Of a stretch of 30,553 nt of DNA, positions 7,740-15,587 are shown one piece after another. Position 1 is the stretch's first letter; every line of letters begins with the position of its first letter. The DNA lies in the NCBI GenBank assembly GCA_900553815.1, contig USEY01000047.1, positions 1 through 30,553 of the forward strand, read 5' to 3'. Position numbers and translations under genes: made by a program. The notes beneath the pieces were generated by a model, which searched no databases, was not told where the DNA came from, and worked only from the letters and a program-made list of their open reading frames with translations. The DNA comes from an uncultured Bacteroides sp. (GTDB lineage Bacteria; Bacteroidota; Bacteroidia; Bacteroidales; Bacteroidaceae).

Positions 7740-7949
7740 GTACGTTTCAGATGCGTCTGAAGTGGGATGGATGTGAGTGAGGGTAGGGCTCTGGGATATT
7801 TCGGTAAATGTTTCCAAAATGTCAATGTTTCTGCTCGTTTCGAAGCTCGTGTTGCAAGTGTATTTCCCTTAGGGTAATGGTTGGAAGAGGGCTTGGGAAC
7901 ATGGTGCAGAGATTTATGTGCAGGCAAAGTAGTGTGGAGTAGATAGAGC

Positions 7950-8024
7950 AAGGGCTGCAAGAAGCAAGCTGTTCGTGCCGACTTATGCGGCCTCGTTGCT
8001 TGCTTCTTGCAGCCCTTTCTTTAT
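7950..8024. terminator. Very long perfect terminator hairpin
   Basis: AAGGGCTGCAAGAAGCAAGC at 7950-7969 pairs perfectly with 7998-8017 over 20 bp around a 28-nt loop. TTTCTTT follows on the plus strand. It sits 25 nt from the end of slyD and in front of no other gene, so it probably terminates transcription converging from lysO and slyD. Confidence 0.75.
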
Positions 8025-8042
8025 GATTTTATGCAGCTTTCT

Positions 8043-8624
8043 TTAGTGGCAGCATCCATCGCCACACTCATGGTCGCCGCATCCGCTTCCGCAACCTCCG
8101 CCACAGCTGTCGCATCCACATCCGCATCCGCCGCTCATCATACGTGCCATTTCGGCCAGTTCTTCGTTGGTGGCAGGGCGGTTTTCTACTACCTCACCTA
8201 CGAAGTTCAGGTCGCAGCCTGCCAAGGGATGGTTCATGTCCATGGTTACGACATCTTCCTTCACTTCTACCACGCTACCGTTGATGTGCTGGCCTTCGGA
8301 CGTGATAAGTGGAATGATGGCACTTTCTACCATGCGTTCGCTGTCAAACTTGCCATTTATTTCGAAGATATGTTTGGGTAGGTCTATCACGTGCTCGTCG
8401 TCATAGTCACCATAAGCGTCGGCACAGGCAATGGTGAAGTCGAACTTGTCGCCCTTCTTCAGGTCTTTCACCTGGTTTTCGAATTCGGGCAGGGTAGTGC
8501 CCAGACCTGAAATGAATTGGAAGGGATGTGCTACGGGAGCTTCTTCCACAAAGTCGCGTTCGCCGTCTTCTATAGAATACAGCTTGTAGGCAACGGTGAT
8601 GTACTTGTTTTCTACGTTTTCCAT
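8043..8624 (-). CDS. slyD: SlyD-like FKBP peptidyl-prolyl isomerase with a metal-binding tail
   Basis: The 193-residue protein has an FKBP domain with inserted flap (ITVAYKLYSIEDGE, then FQFISGLGTTLPEFENQV and ACADAYGDYDDEHVIDLP), as in SlyD. SlyD proteins catalyse proline isomerisation, act as chaperones, and deliver nickel through a His/Cys-rich tail. From about residue 160 the tail reads SGGCGCGCDSCGGGCGSGCG and continues to GCCH, with nine Cys and two His, so metal binding is likely. There is no signal peptide, so it should be cytoplasmic. It is a single gene between convergent lysO and divergent ilv. A nickel-enzyme partner is not visible nearby, so the metal remains open. Confidence 0.88.
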   Translation of the reverse strand: MENVENKYITVAYKLYSIEDGERDFVEEAPVAHPFQFISGLGTTLPEFENQVKDLKKGDKFDFTIACADAYGDYDDEHVIDLPKHIFEINGKFDSERMVESAIIPLITSEGQHINGSVVEVKEDVVTMDMNHPLAGCDLNFVGEVVENRPATNEELAEMARMMSGGCGCGCDSCGGGCGSGCGDHECGDGCCH

Positions 8625-8720
8625 TTTATTCTTTTTGAGTTTTTATGTTATACGATTATCTTTTTGTATCTAGCAGCCACATGGCTCGTTTGCAGCTGCC
8701 CCCTCGGGTGTAGGGGTGGC

Positions 8721-8729
8721 GCAAAGATA
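8721..8729 (-). promoter_or_regulatory. slyD promoter, -7 element
   Basis: On the minus strand TATCTTTGC is a consensus -7 element, but no good -33 element lies 19-21 nt upstream. It would give a 5' untranslated region of about 90 nt that contains short palindromes (AGCCATGTGGCT). Confidence 0.45.
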
Positions 8730-8876
8730 CGAATATTTTCTTGCCCAAGGTAGTCCGTTTTGCTAAAAGCCTTGTCGAAAAGGTGTCTGCAAGATGTGTG
8801 TAAGTGATAAAATAGGATATAAAAGCCTTCTTTTCTTACGATTCTATGCTAATAACGCATTTTTTTCATCATTTTG

Positions 8877-8908
8877 TTTGCTTATTATAAAAAAGCACTT
8901 ACCTTTGC
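8877..8908 (+). promoter_or_regulatory. ilv operon promoter
   Basis: TTTG at 8877-8880, 19 nt and TACCTTTGC at 8900-8908 match the Bacteroidetes consensus fully. Transcription should start near 8913, about 23 nt before the leader ATG. Confidence 0.8.
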
Positions 8909-8935
8909 AGCCATAAAACAAAAGCAACATAAGTT

Positions 8936-9010
8936 ATGATTTTACATACATCTATTAACCTGGCAGTCCTGCATATTATTCGCGTCGTGGTCGTGGCATC
9001 AAGAGCGTGA
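8936..9010 (+). CDS. ilv operon leader peptide
   Basis: A 24-codon frame, MILHTSINLAVLHIIRVVVV followed by ASRA and TGA, begins 23 nt after the predicted transcription start. Twelve of its 24 residues are Ile, Leu or Val, including Ile-Ile at 14-15 and four Val codons in a row at 17-20 (8984-8995). This is the composition expected of an ilv attenuation leader, in which ribosomes stall when charged branched-chain tRNAs are scarce. The stop codon TGA (9008-9010) is the first part of the antiterminator arm. The peptide itself probably has no function beyond being translated. Confidence 0.88.
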   Translation: MILHTSINLAVLHIIRVVVVASRA

Positions 9011-9092
9011 GAAAGGTTGCGTGTATGTATTCGTACTTTGAATAATGAAATAAGGATAAACCTTTCTCACAGACGTTGAGAAAGGTTTTTTT
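9008..9092 (+). promoter_or_regulatory. ilv attenuator: antiterminator arm and terminator
   Basis: The terminator pairs AAACCTTTCTCA (9058-9069) with TGAGAAAGGTTT (9077-9088), 12 bp with a 7-nt loop, and ends in seven T (9086-9092). An identical copy of the 3' arm, TGAGAAAGGTT, lies at 9008-9018 and can pair with 9059-9069 instead, which dissolves the terminator. The copy begins at the leader stop codon, so a ribosome that finishes the leader covers it and lets the terminator form. A ribosome stalled on the Val codons leaves it free. The ilvD ATG follows 20 nt after the T run. Confidence 0.88.
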
Positions 9093-9111
9093 GTTAAAAG
9101 GAGATAGGAAA

Positions 9112-10911
9112 ATGAAACATCAGTTACGCAGTTCGTTCAGTACGCAAGGGCGCCGTATGGCGGGAGCGCGTGCGCTGTGGGTGGCCAATGGCATGAAAAA
9201 GGAACAGATGGGCAAGCCCATTATTGCCATTGTCAACTCGTTCACGCAATTTGTGCCCGGCCATGTACACTTGCACGAGATAGGGCAGTTTGTCAAAGAG
9301 GAAATAGAGAAACTCGGATGCTTTGCAGCTGAGTTCAACACGATTGCCATTGATGATGGTATTGCCATGGGGCATGATGGCATGCTCTATTCCTTGCCTT
9401 CGCGCGACATCATTGCCGATAGCGTGGAGTATATGGTCAACGCCCACAAGGCTGACGCGATGGTGTGCATCAGCAACTGTGACAAGATAACACCGGGTAT
9501 GCTGATGGCTGCCATGAGGCTGAATATTCCTACCGTATTCGTATCGGGCGGACCGATGGAAGCTGGCGAATGGAAAGGGCAACACCTGGACCTGATAGAC
9601 GCCATGATAAAGTCGGCCGACACGACTGTGAGCGACGAGGACGTGGCCAAGATAGAGCAACACGCCTGCCCTACGTGCGGATGCTGCTCGGGCATGTTTA
9701 CTGCCAACTCCATGAACTGCCTGAACGAGGCCATCGGTTTGGCTCTGCCGGGCAATGGCACAATTGTAGCCACGCACGAGAATCGCAAGAAGCTCTTCAA
9801 GGATGCGGCCAAGCTGATTGTAGAAAATGCCTATAAATACTATGAGGAAGGTGATGAGAGCGTATTGCCACGCAGTATTGCCACTCGAGAGGCTTTCCTC
9901 AATGCCATGACGCTGGACATTGCCATGGGGGGCTCGACCAACACGGTGCTTCACCTGCTGGCAGTAGCCCACGAGGCGGGAGCCGACTTCAAGATGGAAG
10001 ATATCGACATGCTCTCGCGCAAGACGCCTTGCCTCTGCAAGGTGGCACCCAATACGCAGAAGTATCATGTGCAGGATGTGAATCGAGCAGGAGGCATCGT
10101 TGCCATCATGGCCGAGCTGGCCAAGGGCGGACTGGTGGACACCAGTGTGAAGCGGGTAGATGGCATGACATTGGCCGAGGAGATTGACCAGTATTGCATC
10201 ACCAGCCCCAACGTCTGCAAGAAGGCTCTGAAGAAGTATGCCAGTGCTGCAGGAGGCAAGTTCAACCTGAAGCTGGGTTCGCAAGACTCTTATTATAAGG
10301 ATTACGACACCGACCGCACCAATGGTTGCATACGCGACTTGGAGCATGCCTATAGCAAGGATGGCGGATTGGCTGTACTGAAGGGCAACATTGCGCAAGA
10401 CGGTTGCGTAGTGAAGACAGCGGGTGTAGACGAAAGTATCTGGAAGTTTACGGGGCCTGCCAAGGTATTCGATTCGCAAGAGGCTGCCTGTGAGAGCATC
10501 TTAGGTGGTAAAGTGCAGAGTGGCGATGTGGTAGTCATCACACACGAAGGTCCCAAGGGAGGTCCGGGTATGCAAGAGATGCTCTATCCTACGTCCTACA
10601 TCAAGTCGCGCCACTTGGGCAAGGAGTGTGCCTTGATTACCGATGGGCGCTTCAGTGGCGGTACTTCGGGCCTGAGTATCGGACATATATCACCCGAAGC
10701 GGCTGCCGGCGGCAACATAGGCAAGCTGGTGGATGGCGATATCATTGAGATAGACATTCCTAACCGCACCATCAACGTCAGACTGACGGATGCCGAACTG
10801 GCTGCACGTCCCATGACGCCCGTGACCCGCAATCGTGAAGTGTCGAAGGCGCTGAAGGCATACGCCAGCCTGGTGAGCTCGGCAGATAAGGGAGCGGTGC
10901 GATTGATATGA
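9112..10911 (+). CDS. ilvD: Dihydroxy-acid dehydratase
   Basis: The 599-residue protein dehydrates 2,3-dihydroxy-isovalerate and 2,3-dihydroxy-3-methylvalerate to the 2-keto acids that become valine, leucine and isoleucine. Iron-sulfur and substrate motifs are visible: [10 protein letters not shown] around residues 121-130 (Cys123) and [17 protein letters not shown] from residue 186 (Cys186, 189, 191, 192). [20 protein letters not shown] is near the C-terminus. The ATG at 9112 was chosen because AAGGAG lies eight bases upstream and it gives MKHQLRSS, the usual start. An upstream in-frame codon would fall inside the attenuator hairpin. It is first in the ilv operon and directly under attenuator control. 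The 145-nt gap to ilvB holds a hairpin repeat. Confidence 0.96.
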   Translation: MKHQLRSSFSTQGRRMAGARALWVANGMKKEQMGKPIIAIVNSFTQFVPGHVHLHEIGQFVKEEIEKLGCFAAEFNTIAIDDGIAMGHDGMLYSLPSRDIIADSVEYMVNAHKADAMVCISNCDKITPGMLMAAMRLNIPTVFVSGGPMEAGEWKGQHLDLIDAMIKSADTTVSDEDVAKIEQHACPTCGCCSGMFTANSMNCLNEAIGLALPGNGTIVATHENRKKLFKDAAKLIVENAYKYYEEGDESVLPRSIATREAFLNAMTLDIAMGGSTNTVLHLLAVAHEAGADFKMEDIDMLSRKTPCLCKVAPNTQKYHVQDVNRAGGIVAIMAELAKGGLVDTSVKRVDGMTLAEEIDQYCITSPNVCKKALKKYASAAGGKFNLKLGSQDSYYKDYDTDRTNGCIRDLEHAYSKDGGLAVLKGNIAQDGCVVKTAGVDESIWKFTGPAKVFDSQEAACESILGGKVQSGDVVVITHEGPKGGPGMQEMLYPTSYIKSRHLGKECALITDGRFSGGTSGLSIGHISPEAAAGGNIGKLVDGDIIEIDIPNRTINVRLTDAELAARPMTPVTRNREVSKALKAYASLVSSADKGAVRLI

Positions 10912-10932
10912 GAAGTTAGGGAAGTTAAAGGA

Positions 10933-11017
10933 GTTAGAGAAGTTAAAGCCGATAGTTGAGTGAGCGTTTTTTCTATTGGCTATAACTTCTAACGAAGCGT
11001 AGCGGAGTGATAACTTC
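10933..11017. repeat. Imperfect hairpin repeat between ilvD and ilvB
   Basis: GAAGTTAAAGCCGATAG (10939-10955) pairs with 10973-10989 over 17 positions with two mismatches around a 17-nt loop. Further copies of GAAGTTA (10912, 10921) and of its complement TAACTTC (11011-11017) surround it. There is no U run at the end, so it looks like an intercistronic repeat or processing site rather than a terminator. Confidence 0.6.
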
Positions 11018-11056
11018 TATAATTTCTGAAACCTCTAAAAATAAAGTATAGCTGAT

Positions 11057-12751
11057 ATGAAAGATACAATTACAGGCGCAGAAGCCCTGATGCGCTCGCT
11101 GGAGCACGAAGGGGTAAAGACAATATTCGGCTACCCGGGTGGAAGCATCATGCCTGTGTTCGATGCTTTATATGACCACAGGAAGACGCTGAATCACATC
11201 TTGGTTCGCCATGAGCAAGGAGCCACACATGCCGCACAGGGCTTTGCCCGTGTGTCGGGTCAGGTGGGTGTATGTCTGGTGACAAGTGGACCTGGTGCCA
11301 CCAATACCATAACAGGCATTGCTGATGCCATGATAGACAGTACGCCACTGGTGGTAATAGCCGGTCAGGTGGGTACTGGCTTCTTGGGCACAGATGCTTT
11401 TCAGGAGGTTGACCTGGTGGGTATTACGCAACCCATTACCAAGTGGAGTTATCAGATTCGTAGAGCTGAAGATGTACCTTGGGCGGTGGCACGCGCCTTC
11501 TACATAGCACGTAGCGGACGACCTGGTCCCGTAGTACTTGACTTTGCCAAGAATGCGCAGGTGGACAAGATGGACTATGTGCCAGCAGTGGTCGACTACA
11601 TCCGCAGTTATCAACCCGTCCCCGACATGGACATGGAAGCTATTCAGCAGGCTGCTGACCTCATCAATGCTGCCCAGCGACCGCTGGTATTGGTAGGGCA
11701 GGGGGTAGAGCTGGGCAATGCGCAGGCAGAGTTGCGCGCCTTTATCGAGAAGGCTGGCTTGCCTGCAGGGCGTACCCTGTTGGGGCTCTCGGCCTTGCCT
11801 TCTGACCATCCGCTGAACAAAGGCATGCTGGGCATGCACGGCAATTTGGGTCCTAATATCAACACTAACAAGTGTGACGTGCTGATAGCTGTAGGTATGC
11901 GCTTCGATGACCGTGTGACGGGTAATGTAGCCACCTACGCTCGTCAGGCCAAGATTATACATTTTGACATTGACCCTGCTGAGATAGACAAGAACATCAA
12001 GACTGACGTGGCTGTGCTGGGCGATTGCAAGCAGACGCTTCCTGCCGTTACCGCCTTGTTGAAACCTGCCACACACAAGGAGTGGCTAGACAGTTTCCGC
12101 ACTTACGAGCAGGTAGAGGAAGAGAAAGTCATCCGTCCCGAACTGCATCGTACTGGCCGCGAGTTGAGCATGGGTGAGGTTGTACGAGCCGTGAGTGAGG
12201 CCACCCATAACGAGGCCATACTGGTGACCGACGTAGGGCAGAATCAGATGATGTCGGCCCGCTACTTCAAGTATACCCGTGAGCGCAGCATCGTTACCTC
12301 TGGCGGCTTGGGTACCATGGGCTTTGGCCTGCCTGCCGCTATTGGTGCTACTTTCGGACGCCCTGATCGCACCGTCTGCGTCTTCATGGGCGATGGCGGC
12401 TTACAAATGAACTTGCAAGAACTGGGCACAGTGATGGAGCAGAAAGCACCTGTCAAGATGATATTGTTGAATAACAATTACCTGGGTAATGTGCGTCAGT
12501 GGCAGGCCATGTTCTTCAACCGCCGCTACTCATTTACGCCCATGCTCAACCCCGACTATATGCAGATAGCTGCCGCCTATGGCATACCTTCGCGAAGGGT
12601 GATGCAACGCGAGGACTTGGCCGAAGCTATTCGAGAGATGCTGGTCTCTGACGGCCCCTTCCTGCTGGAAGCTTGTGTGGAAGAAGAGGGCAACGTTATG
12701 CCGATGACACCTCCGGGCGGGTCGGTCAACCAGATGCTGTTGGAATGCTGA
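11057..12751 (+). CDS. ilvB: Acetolactate synthase, large (catalytic) subunit
   Basis: The 564-residue thiamine-diphosphate enzyme condenses pyruvate with pyruvate or 2-ketobutyrate, the first common step of branched-chain amino acid synthesis. The N-terminal TPP domain has FGYPGGSIMPVFDAL and the catalytic-Glu segment VRHEQGATHAAQGFAR at about residues 50-65. The central FAD-type domain includes GMHGNLGPNINTN. The C-terminal TPP-binding motif GDGGLQMNLQELGTVM ends in NN, near residue 450. The ATG at 11057 starts MKDTITGAEALMRSLE, as in the family. ilvN, the regulatory partner, follows after 110 nt. The gene order D-B-N-thioesterase-C lets one attenuator control the whole pathway. Confidence 0.95.
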   Translation: MKDTITGAEALMRSLEHEGVKTIFGYPGGSIMPVFDALYDHRKTLNHILVRHEQGATHAAQGFARVSGQVGVCLVTSGPGATNTITGIADAMIDSTPLVVIAGQVGTGFLGTDAFQEVDLVGITQPITKWSYQIRRAEDVPWAVARAFYIARSGRPGPVVLDFAKNAQVDKMDYVPAVVDYIRSYQPVPDMDMEAIQQAADLINAAQRPLVLVGQGVELGNAQAELRAFIEKAGLPAGRTLLGLSALPSDHPLNKGMLGMHGNLGPNINTNKCDVLIAVGMRFDDRVTGNVATYARQAKIIHFDIDPAEIDKNIKTDVAVLGDCKQTLPAVTALLKPATHKEWLDSFRTYEQVEEEKVIRPELHRTGRELSMGEVVRAVSEATHNEAILVTDVGQNQMMSARYFKYTRERSIVTSGGLGTMGFGLPAAIGATFGRPDRTVCVFMGDGGLQMNLQELGTVMEQKAPVKMILLNNNYLGNVRQWQAMFFNRRYSFTPMLNPDYMQIAAAYGIPSRRVMQREDLAEAIREMLVSDGPFLLEACVEEEGNVMPMTPPGGSVNQMLLEC

Positions 12752-12763
12752 GATAAATTTTAG

Positions 12764-12841
12764 TAGACAAGTAGACGAGGCTACAGACAACAAGGCTTGG
12801 GTTTATCTTTCTCGTTGTCTTGTTAACTTGTTCTCTCGTCA
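12764..12841. repeat. Degenerate palindromic repeat between ilvB and ilvN
   Basis: The gap holds GTAGACAAGTAGACGAG and GACAACAAG on the left, and CGTTGTCTTGTTAACTTG with CTCTCGTCAAC on the right, which are partial reverse complements. Pairing is imperfect. The words GACAAGT and ACTTGTC also recur in the next gap, so this belongs to the same repeat type. Confidence 0.45.
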
Positions 12842-12861
12842 ACTAATAAAAACAAAGAATT

Positions 12862-13425
12862 ATGACTGATAAAACCTTATATACCATCATCGTCCATTCG
12901 GAGAACATTGCCGGTTTGCTTAATCAGGTGACGGCTGTGTTCACTCGTAGACAAATCAACATTGAGAGTCTCAATGTGTCGGCTTCGTCCATCAAGGGTG
13001 TGCACAAGTACACCATTACGGCGTGGACAGACAAGAATACCATTGAAAAGGTAGTGAAGCAGATTACCAAGAAGATAGACGTGTTACAGGCTCATTATTT
13101 TACTGACGATGAAATCTATCAGCACGAGATAGCTCTCTACAAGGTAGCCACGCCTGCCCTTGAGCAGACACCCGATGTGTCGAAGCTTATTCGCAAGAAT
13201 CATGCCCGTATTGTTGAGGTCAACCCTGTATTCTCCATTGTCGAGATGAATGGTGTGAGCGATGACATTACACGCCTTTATCAGGAACTGCAGGCCTTTG
13301 ATTGCGTGCTTCAGTTCGTTCGTTCAGGTCGGGTAGCTATTACTACCAGTTGCTTTGAGCGAGTCAATGAGTACTTGGCCGAACGGGAGGCAAAATATCT
13401 GAAGAGTAAACAAGGGGACAAGTAA
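12862..13425 (+). CDS. ilvN: Acetolactate synthase, small (regulatory) subunit
   Basis: The 187-residue protein has an N-terminal ACT domain (about residues 1-80: TIIVHSENIAGLLNQVTAVF, then RRQINIESLNVSAS) and a C-terminal small-subunit domain of the IlvH type. It binds the IlvB large subunit, raises its activity and gives feedback inhibition by valine. NIAGLLNQV with the following IESLNV segment is the usual effector-binding surface, so valine sensitivity is likely but not proven. The length is in the range of longer IlvN/IlvH proteins. It is third in the operon, with 110- and 97-nt gaps that hold imperfect hairpins. Confidence 0.92.
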   Translation: MTDKTLYTIIVHSENIAGLLNQVTAVFTRRQINIESLNVSASSIKGVHKYTITAWTDKNTIEKVVKQITKKIDVLQAHYFTDDEIYQHEIALYKVATPALEQTPDVSKLIRKNHARIVEVNPVFSIVEMNGVSDDITRLYQELQAFDCVLQFVRSGRVAITTSCFERVNEYLAEREAKYLKSKQGDK

Positions 13426-13454
13426 ATAGTAGATAAGGGAATAAGTGGACGAGA

Positions 13455-13490
13455 TGACAAGTCCTCTTTTCGTACTCTCTTAACTTGTCA
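13455..13490. repeat. Hairpin repeat between ilvN and the thioesterase
   Basis: TGACAAGT (13455-13462) pairs perfectly with ACTTGTCA (13483-13490) around a 20-nt loop. It shares the GACAAGT word with the preceding gap. No terminator U run follows, so read-through is expected. Confidence 0.55.
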
Positions 13491-13522
13491 AATAAAACCA
13501 AAAATGAATAAACTAATAACCT

Positions 13523-14272
13523 ATGGACAACAAGATAGGAACCTATAATTTCGTAGCCGAGCCCTTCCATGTGGACTTTACGGGGCGGCTCACCTTGGGC
13601 GTCTTGGGTAACCATCTGCTCAACTGTGCTGGCTTCCACGCTACCGAGCGAGGTTTTGGCATTGCCGAGTTGAACGAGGACAACTATACCTGGGTGCTCT
13701 CGCGACTGGCCATTGACATGGACGAAATGCCTCGCCAATACGAGCCTTTTGCAGTGCAGACATGGGTCGAGAACGTCTACCGCCTCTTCACCGACCGTAA
13801 TTTTGCTATCATTGACAAGGATGGTCGTAAGATTGGTTATGCCCGCTCCGTATGGGCCATGATAAGCTTGAACACACGCAAGCCTGCCGACCTGCTGACC
13901 CTGCATGGAGGCAGTATCGTGGACTATGTGTGCGATGAGCCTTGCCCCATCGAGAAGCCCACGCGCATCAAGGTGCAGGCTACCGAACCAATATGCTCGC
14001 TCACGGCCAAGTATAGCGACATTGACATCAACGGACACGTCAACAGTATCCGCTACATTGAGCATATCCTCGATCTTTTCCCCATTCAACTTTATCGTAC
14101 CAAGCGTATTCGCCGCTTTGAGATGGCTTACGTGGCCGAGAGCTACTATGGTGACACACTTTCCTTCTATCTGGACGATGACGGAAATGATGTTTATGGT
14201 GTAGAGGTGAAGAAGAACGGTAGCGAGACAGTTTGCAGGGCGAAGGTAGAGTTTGATGAATTAAAAAGCTGA
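13523..14272 (+). CDS. Acyl-ACP thioesterase (FAT family, double hotdog)
   Basis: The 249-residue protein matches bacterial members of the plant-type FatA/FatB family, which release fatty acids from acyl carrier protein. It has two hotdog folds, at about residues 1-130 and 150-249. The first has FHVDFTGRLTLGVLGNHLLNCAG and the second the conserved DIDINGHVNSIRYIEHI at about residues 165-181, with the Asn and His used in catalysis by the family. There is no signal peptide, so it is cytoplasmic. It lies between ilvN and ilvC in the operon. This placement suggests a link between branched-chain precursor supply and branched fatty-acid release, but chain preference cannot be read from sequence. 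Confidence 0.85.
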   Translation: MDNKIGTYNFVAEPFHVDFTGRLTLGVLGNHLLNCAGFHATERGFGIAELNEDNYTWVLSRLAIDMDEMPRQYEPFAVQTWVENVYRLFTDRNFAIIDKDGRKIGYARSVWAMISLNTRKPADLLTLHGGSIVDYVCDEPCPIEKPTRIKVQATEPICSLTAKYSDIDINGHVNSIRYIEHILDLFPIQLYRTKRIRRFEMAYVAESYYGDTLSFYLDDDGNDVYGVEVKKNGSETVCRAKVEFDELKS

Positions 14273-14285
14273 TGAGTTGGCAAGT

Positions 14286-14342
14286 GGACAATTTAATCAG
14301 GTGGTAAGTCGTTCTTCTTCTTGTGGTCTTGTTAAATTGTTC
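14286..14342. repeat. Hairpin repeat between the thioesterase and ilvC
   Basis: ACAATTTAA (14288-14296) pairs perfectly with TTAAATTGT (14332-14340), with flanking GG and CC that extend the arms through a one-base bulge. The loop is 35 nt. It is the fourth hairpin of this kind inside the ilv operon. Confidence 0.55.
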
Positions 14343-14412
14343 CTAATAACAAAATCTAAAAAAACTGAAATACTAACCAGGCGAAAGCCACAAATAAAAA
14401 AACTGAAACAAA

Positions 14413-15456
14413 ATGGCACAAATGAATTTTGGCGGTGTCATCGAAAATGTAATGACCCGCGAAGAGTTTCCTCTTGAGAAAGCACGCGAAATCTTGAAAG
14501 ACGAAGTAATAGCTGTGCTGGGCTATGGCGTACAAGGCCCAGGCCAAGCATGCAACCTGCGCGACAACGGATTCAACGTTATCGTTGGACAACGTCCCGG
14601 CAAGACCTATGATAAGGCAGTTGCCGATGGTTGGAAGCCAGGTGAAACACTCTTTTCACTTGAAGAAGCTGCACAGAAAGGCACCATCGTTTGCATGCTG
14701 CTGTCTGACGCCGCACAGATTGCCGTATGGCCCCAGATTAAGCAATACCTCACGCCTGGTAAGGCTCTTTATTTCTCGCACGGCTTTGGTATCACTTATA
14801 AGGAGCGCACCAACATCATTCCGCCTGCAGATATCGATGTCATCATGGTAGCTCCAAAAGGTTCGGGTACATCGCTTCGCACCATGTTTCTTGAAGGTAG
14901 TGGACTGAACAGTTCTTACGCCATCTATCAAGACGCTACAGGTCGTGCTACCGACCGTACTTTGGCGTTCGGTATTGGTATCGGCTCGGGCTATCTGTTT
15001 GAGACTACTTTCAAGCGCGAAGTATATTCAGACCTCACCGGCGAGCGCGGTTCACTGATGGGTGCTATCCAAGGTCTGTTGCTGGCACAATACGAAGTGT
15101 TGCGTGAGAACGGGCATACTCCTTCTGAAGCGTTCAACGAGACAGTTGAAGAGCTGACACAGTCGCTTATGCCTCTCTTTGCCAAGAATGGTATGGACTG
15201 GATGTATGCTAATTGTTCTACTACTGCTCAGCGCGGTGCCCTTGACTGGATGGGACCTTTCCACGATGCCATCAAGCCTGTGATGCAGAAACTCTATGAG
15301 AGCGTGAAGAGTGGTAACGAAGCACAGATCTCCATCGATAGCAATTCGCAGCCTGACTATCGTGAGAAGCTGAATGCCGAACTGAAAGCTTTGCGTGAGA
15401 GCGAAATGTGGCAGACAGCTGTTACTGTTCGCAAACTTCGTCCCGAAAATAACTAA
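14413..15456 (+). CDS. ilvC: Ketol-acid reductoisomerase
   Basis: The 347-residue enzyme isomerises and reduces acetolactate and acetohydroxybutyrate to the dihydroxy acids used by IlvD, with Mg2+ and NAD(P)H. The Rossmann motif GYGVQGPGQACNLRDNG is at about residues 37-53 and is followed by VGQRPGKTYDKA, the loop that sets the cofactor preference. The central VAPKGSGTSLR and the C-terminal knotted helical domain (including GERGSLMGAIQGLLLAQYE) are present. It is the last gene of the operon and is followed 5 nt later by a strong terminator. Separation from ilvD by three genes is normal for this group. Confidence 0.95.
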   Translation: MAQMNFGGVIENVMTREEFPLEKAREILKDEVIAVLGYGVQGPGQACNLRDNGFNVIVGQRPGKTYDKAVADGWKPGETLFSLEEAAQKGTIVCMLLSDAAQIAVWPQIKQYLTPGKALYFSHGFGITYKERTNIIPPADIDVIMVAPKGSGTSLRTMFLEGSGLNSSYAIYQDATGRATDRTLAFGIGIGSGYLFETTFKREVYSDLTGERGSLMGAIQGLLLAQYEVLRENGHTPSEAFNETVEELTQSLMPLFAKNGMDWMYANCSTTAQRGALDWMGPFHDAIKPVMQKLYESVKSGNEAQISIDSNSQPDYREKLNAELKALRESEMWQTAVTVRKLRPENN

Positions 15457-15462
15457 GAAATG

Positions 15463-15500
15463 AGGGAGGGATGCTTCTGCAAGAGGCATCTCTCTTTTTA
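15463..15500 (+). terminator. ilv operon terminator
   Basis: GAGGGATGC just after the ilvC stop pairs with GCATCTCTC, and a run of five T follows (about 15495-15499). This is a standard intrinsic terminator for the ilv operon. Confidence 0.75.
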
Positions 15501-15512
15501 TAGGGTATAATG

Positions 15513-15570
15513 AAAGGCCATAAATGTGCCGTTCCTTGTTTCGAACGGCATGTTTACGGCCTTTATTTTA
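15513..15570. terminator. Bidirectional terminator between ilvC and hisC
   Basis: AAAGGCC (15513-15519) pairs with GGCCTTT (15558-15564). The inner part TGTGCCGTTC pairs with GAACGGCATG around a short loop. T-rich DNA follows on the plus strand and A-rich DNA precedes it, so it should work for both the ilv and the his operon. Confidence 0.75.
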
Positions 15571-15587
15571 TATCTTTCTTAAAATGT

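Noticed and set aside
7588..8042. Possible small genes between lysO and slyD
   Set aside because: The open frames here are short, lack recognisable domains and run through the inverted repeat or terminator. No start signal supports them.
9124..10479. 451-codon open frame antisense to ilvD
   Set aside because: It is covered by ilvD, which has all family motifs. The antisense protein is low in known features and has no promoter.
11168..12076. 302-codon open frame antisense to ilvB
   Set aside because: It is a shadow of the ilvB reading frame, with no domain or start signal.
13504..13548. 14-codon frame MNKLITYGQQDRNL overlapping the thioesterase start
   Set aside because: It could couple translation, but nothing beyond its position supports it and its composition is unremarkable.
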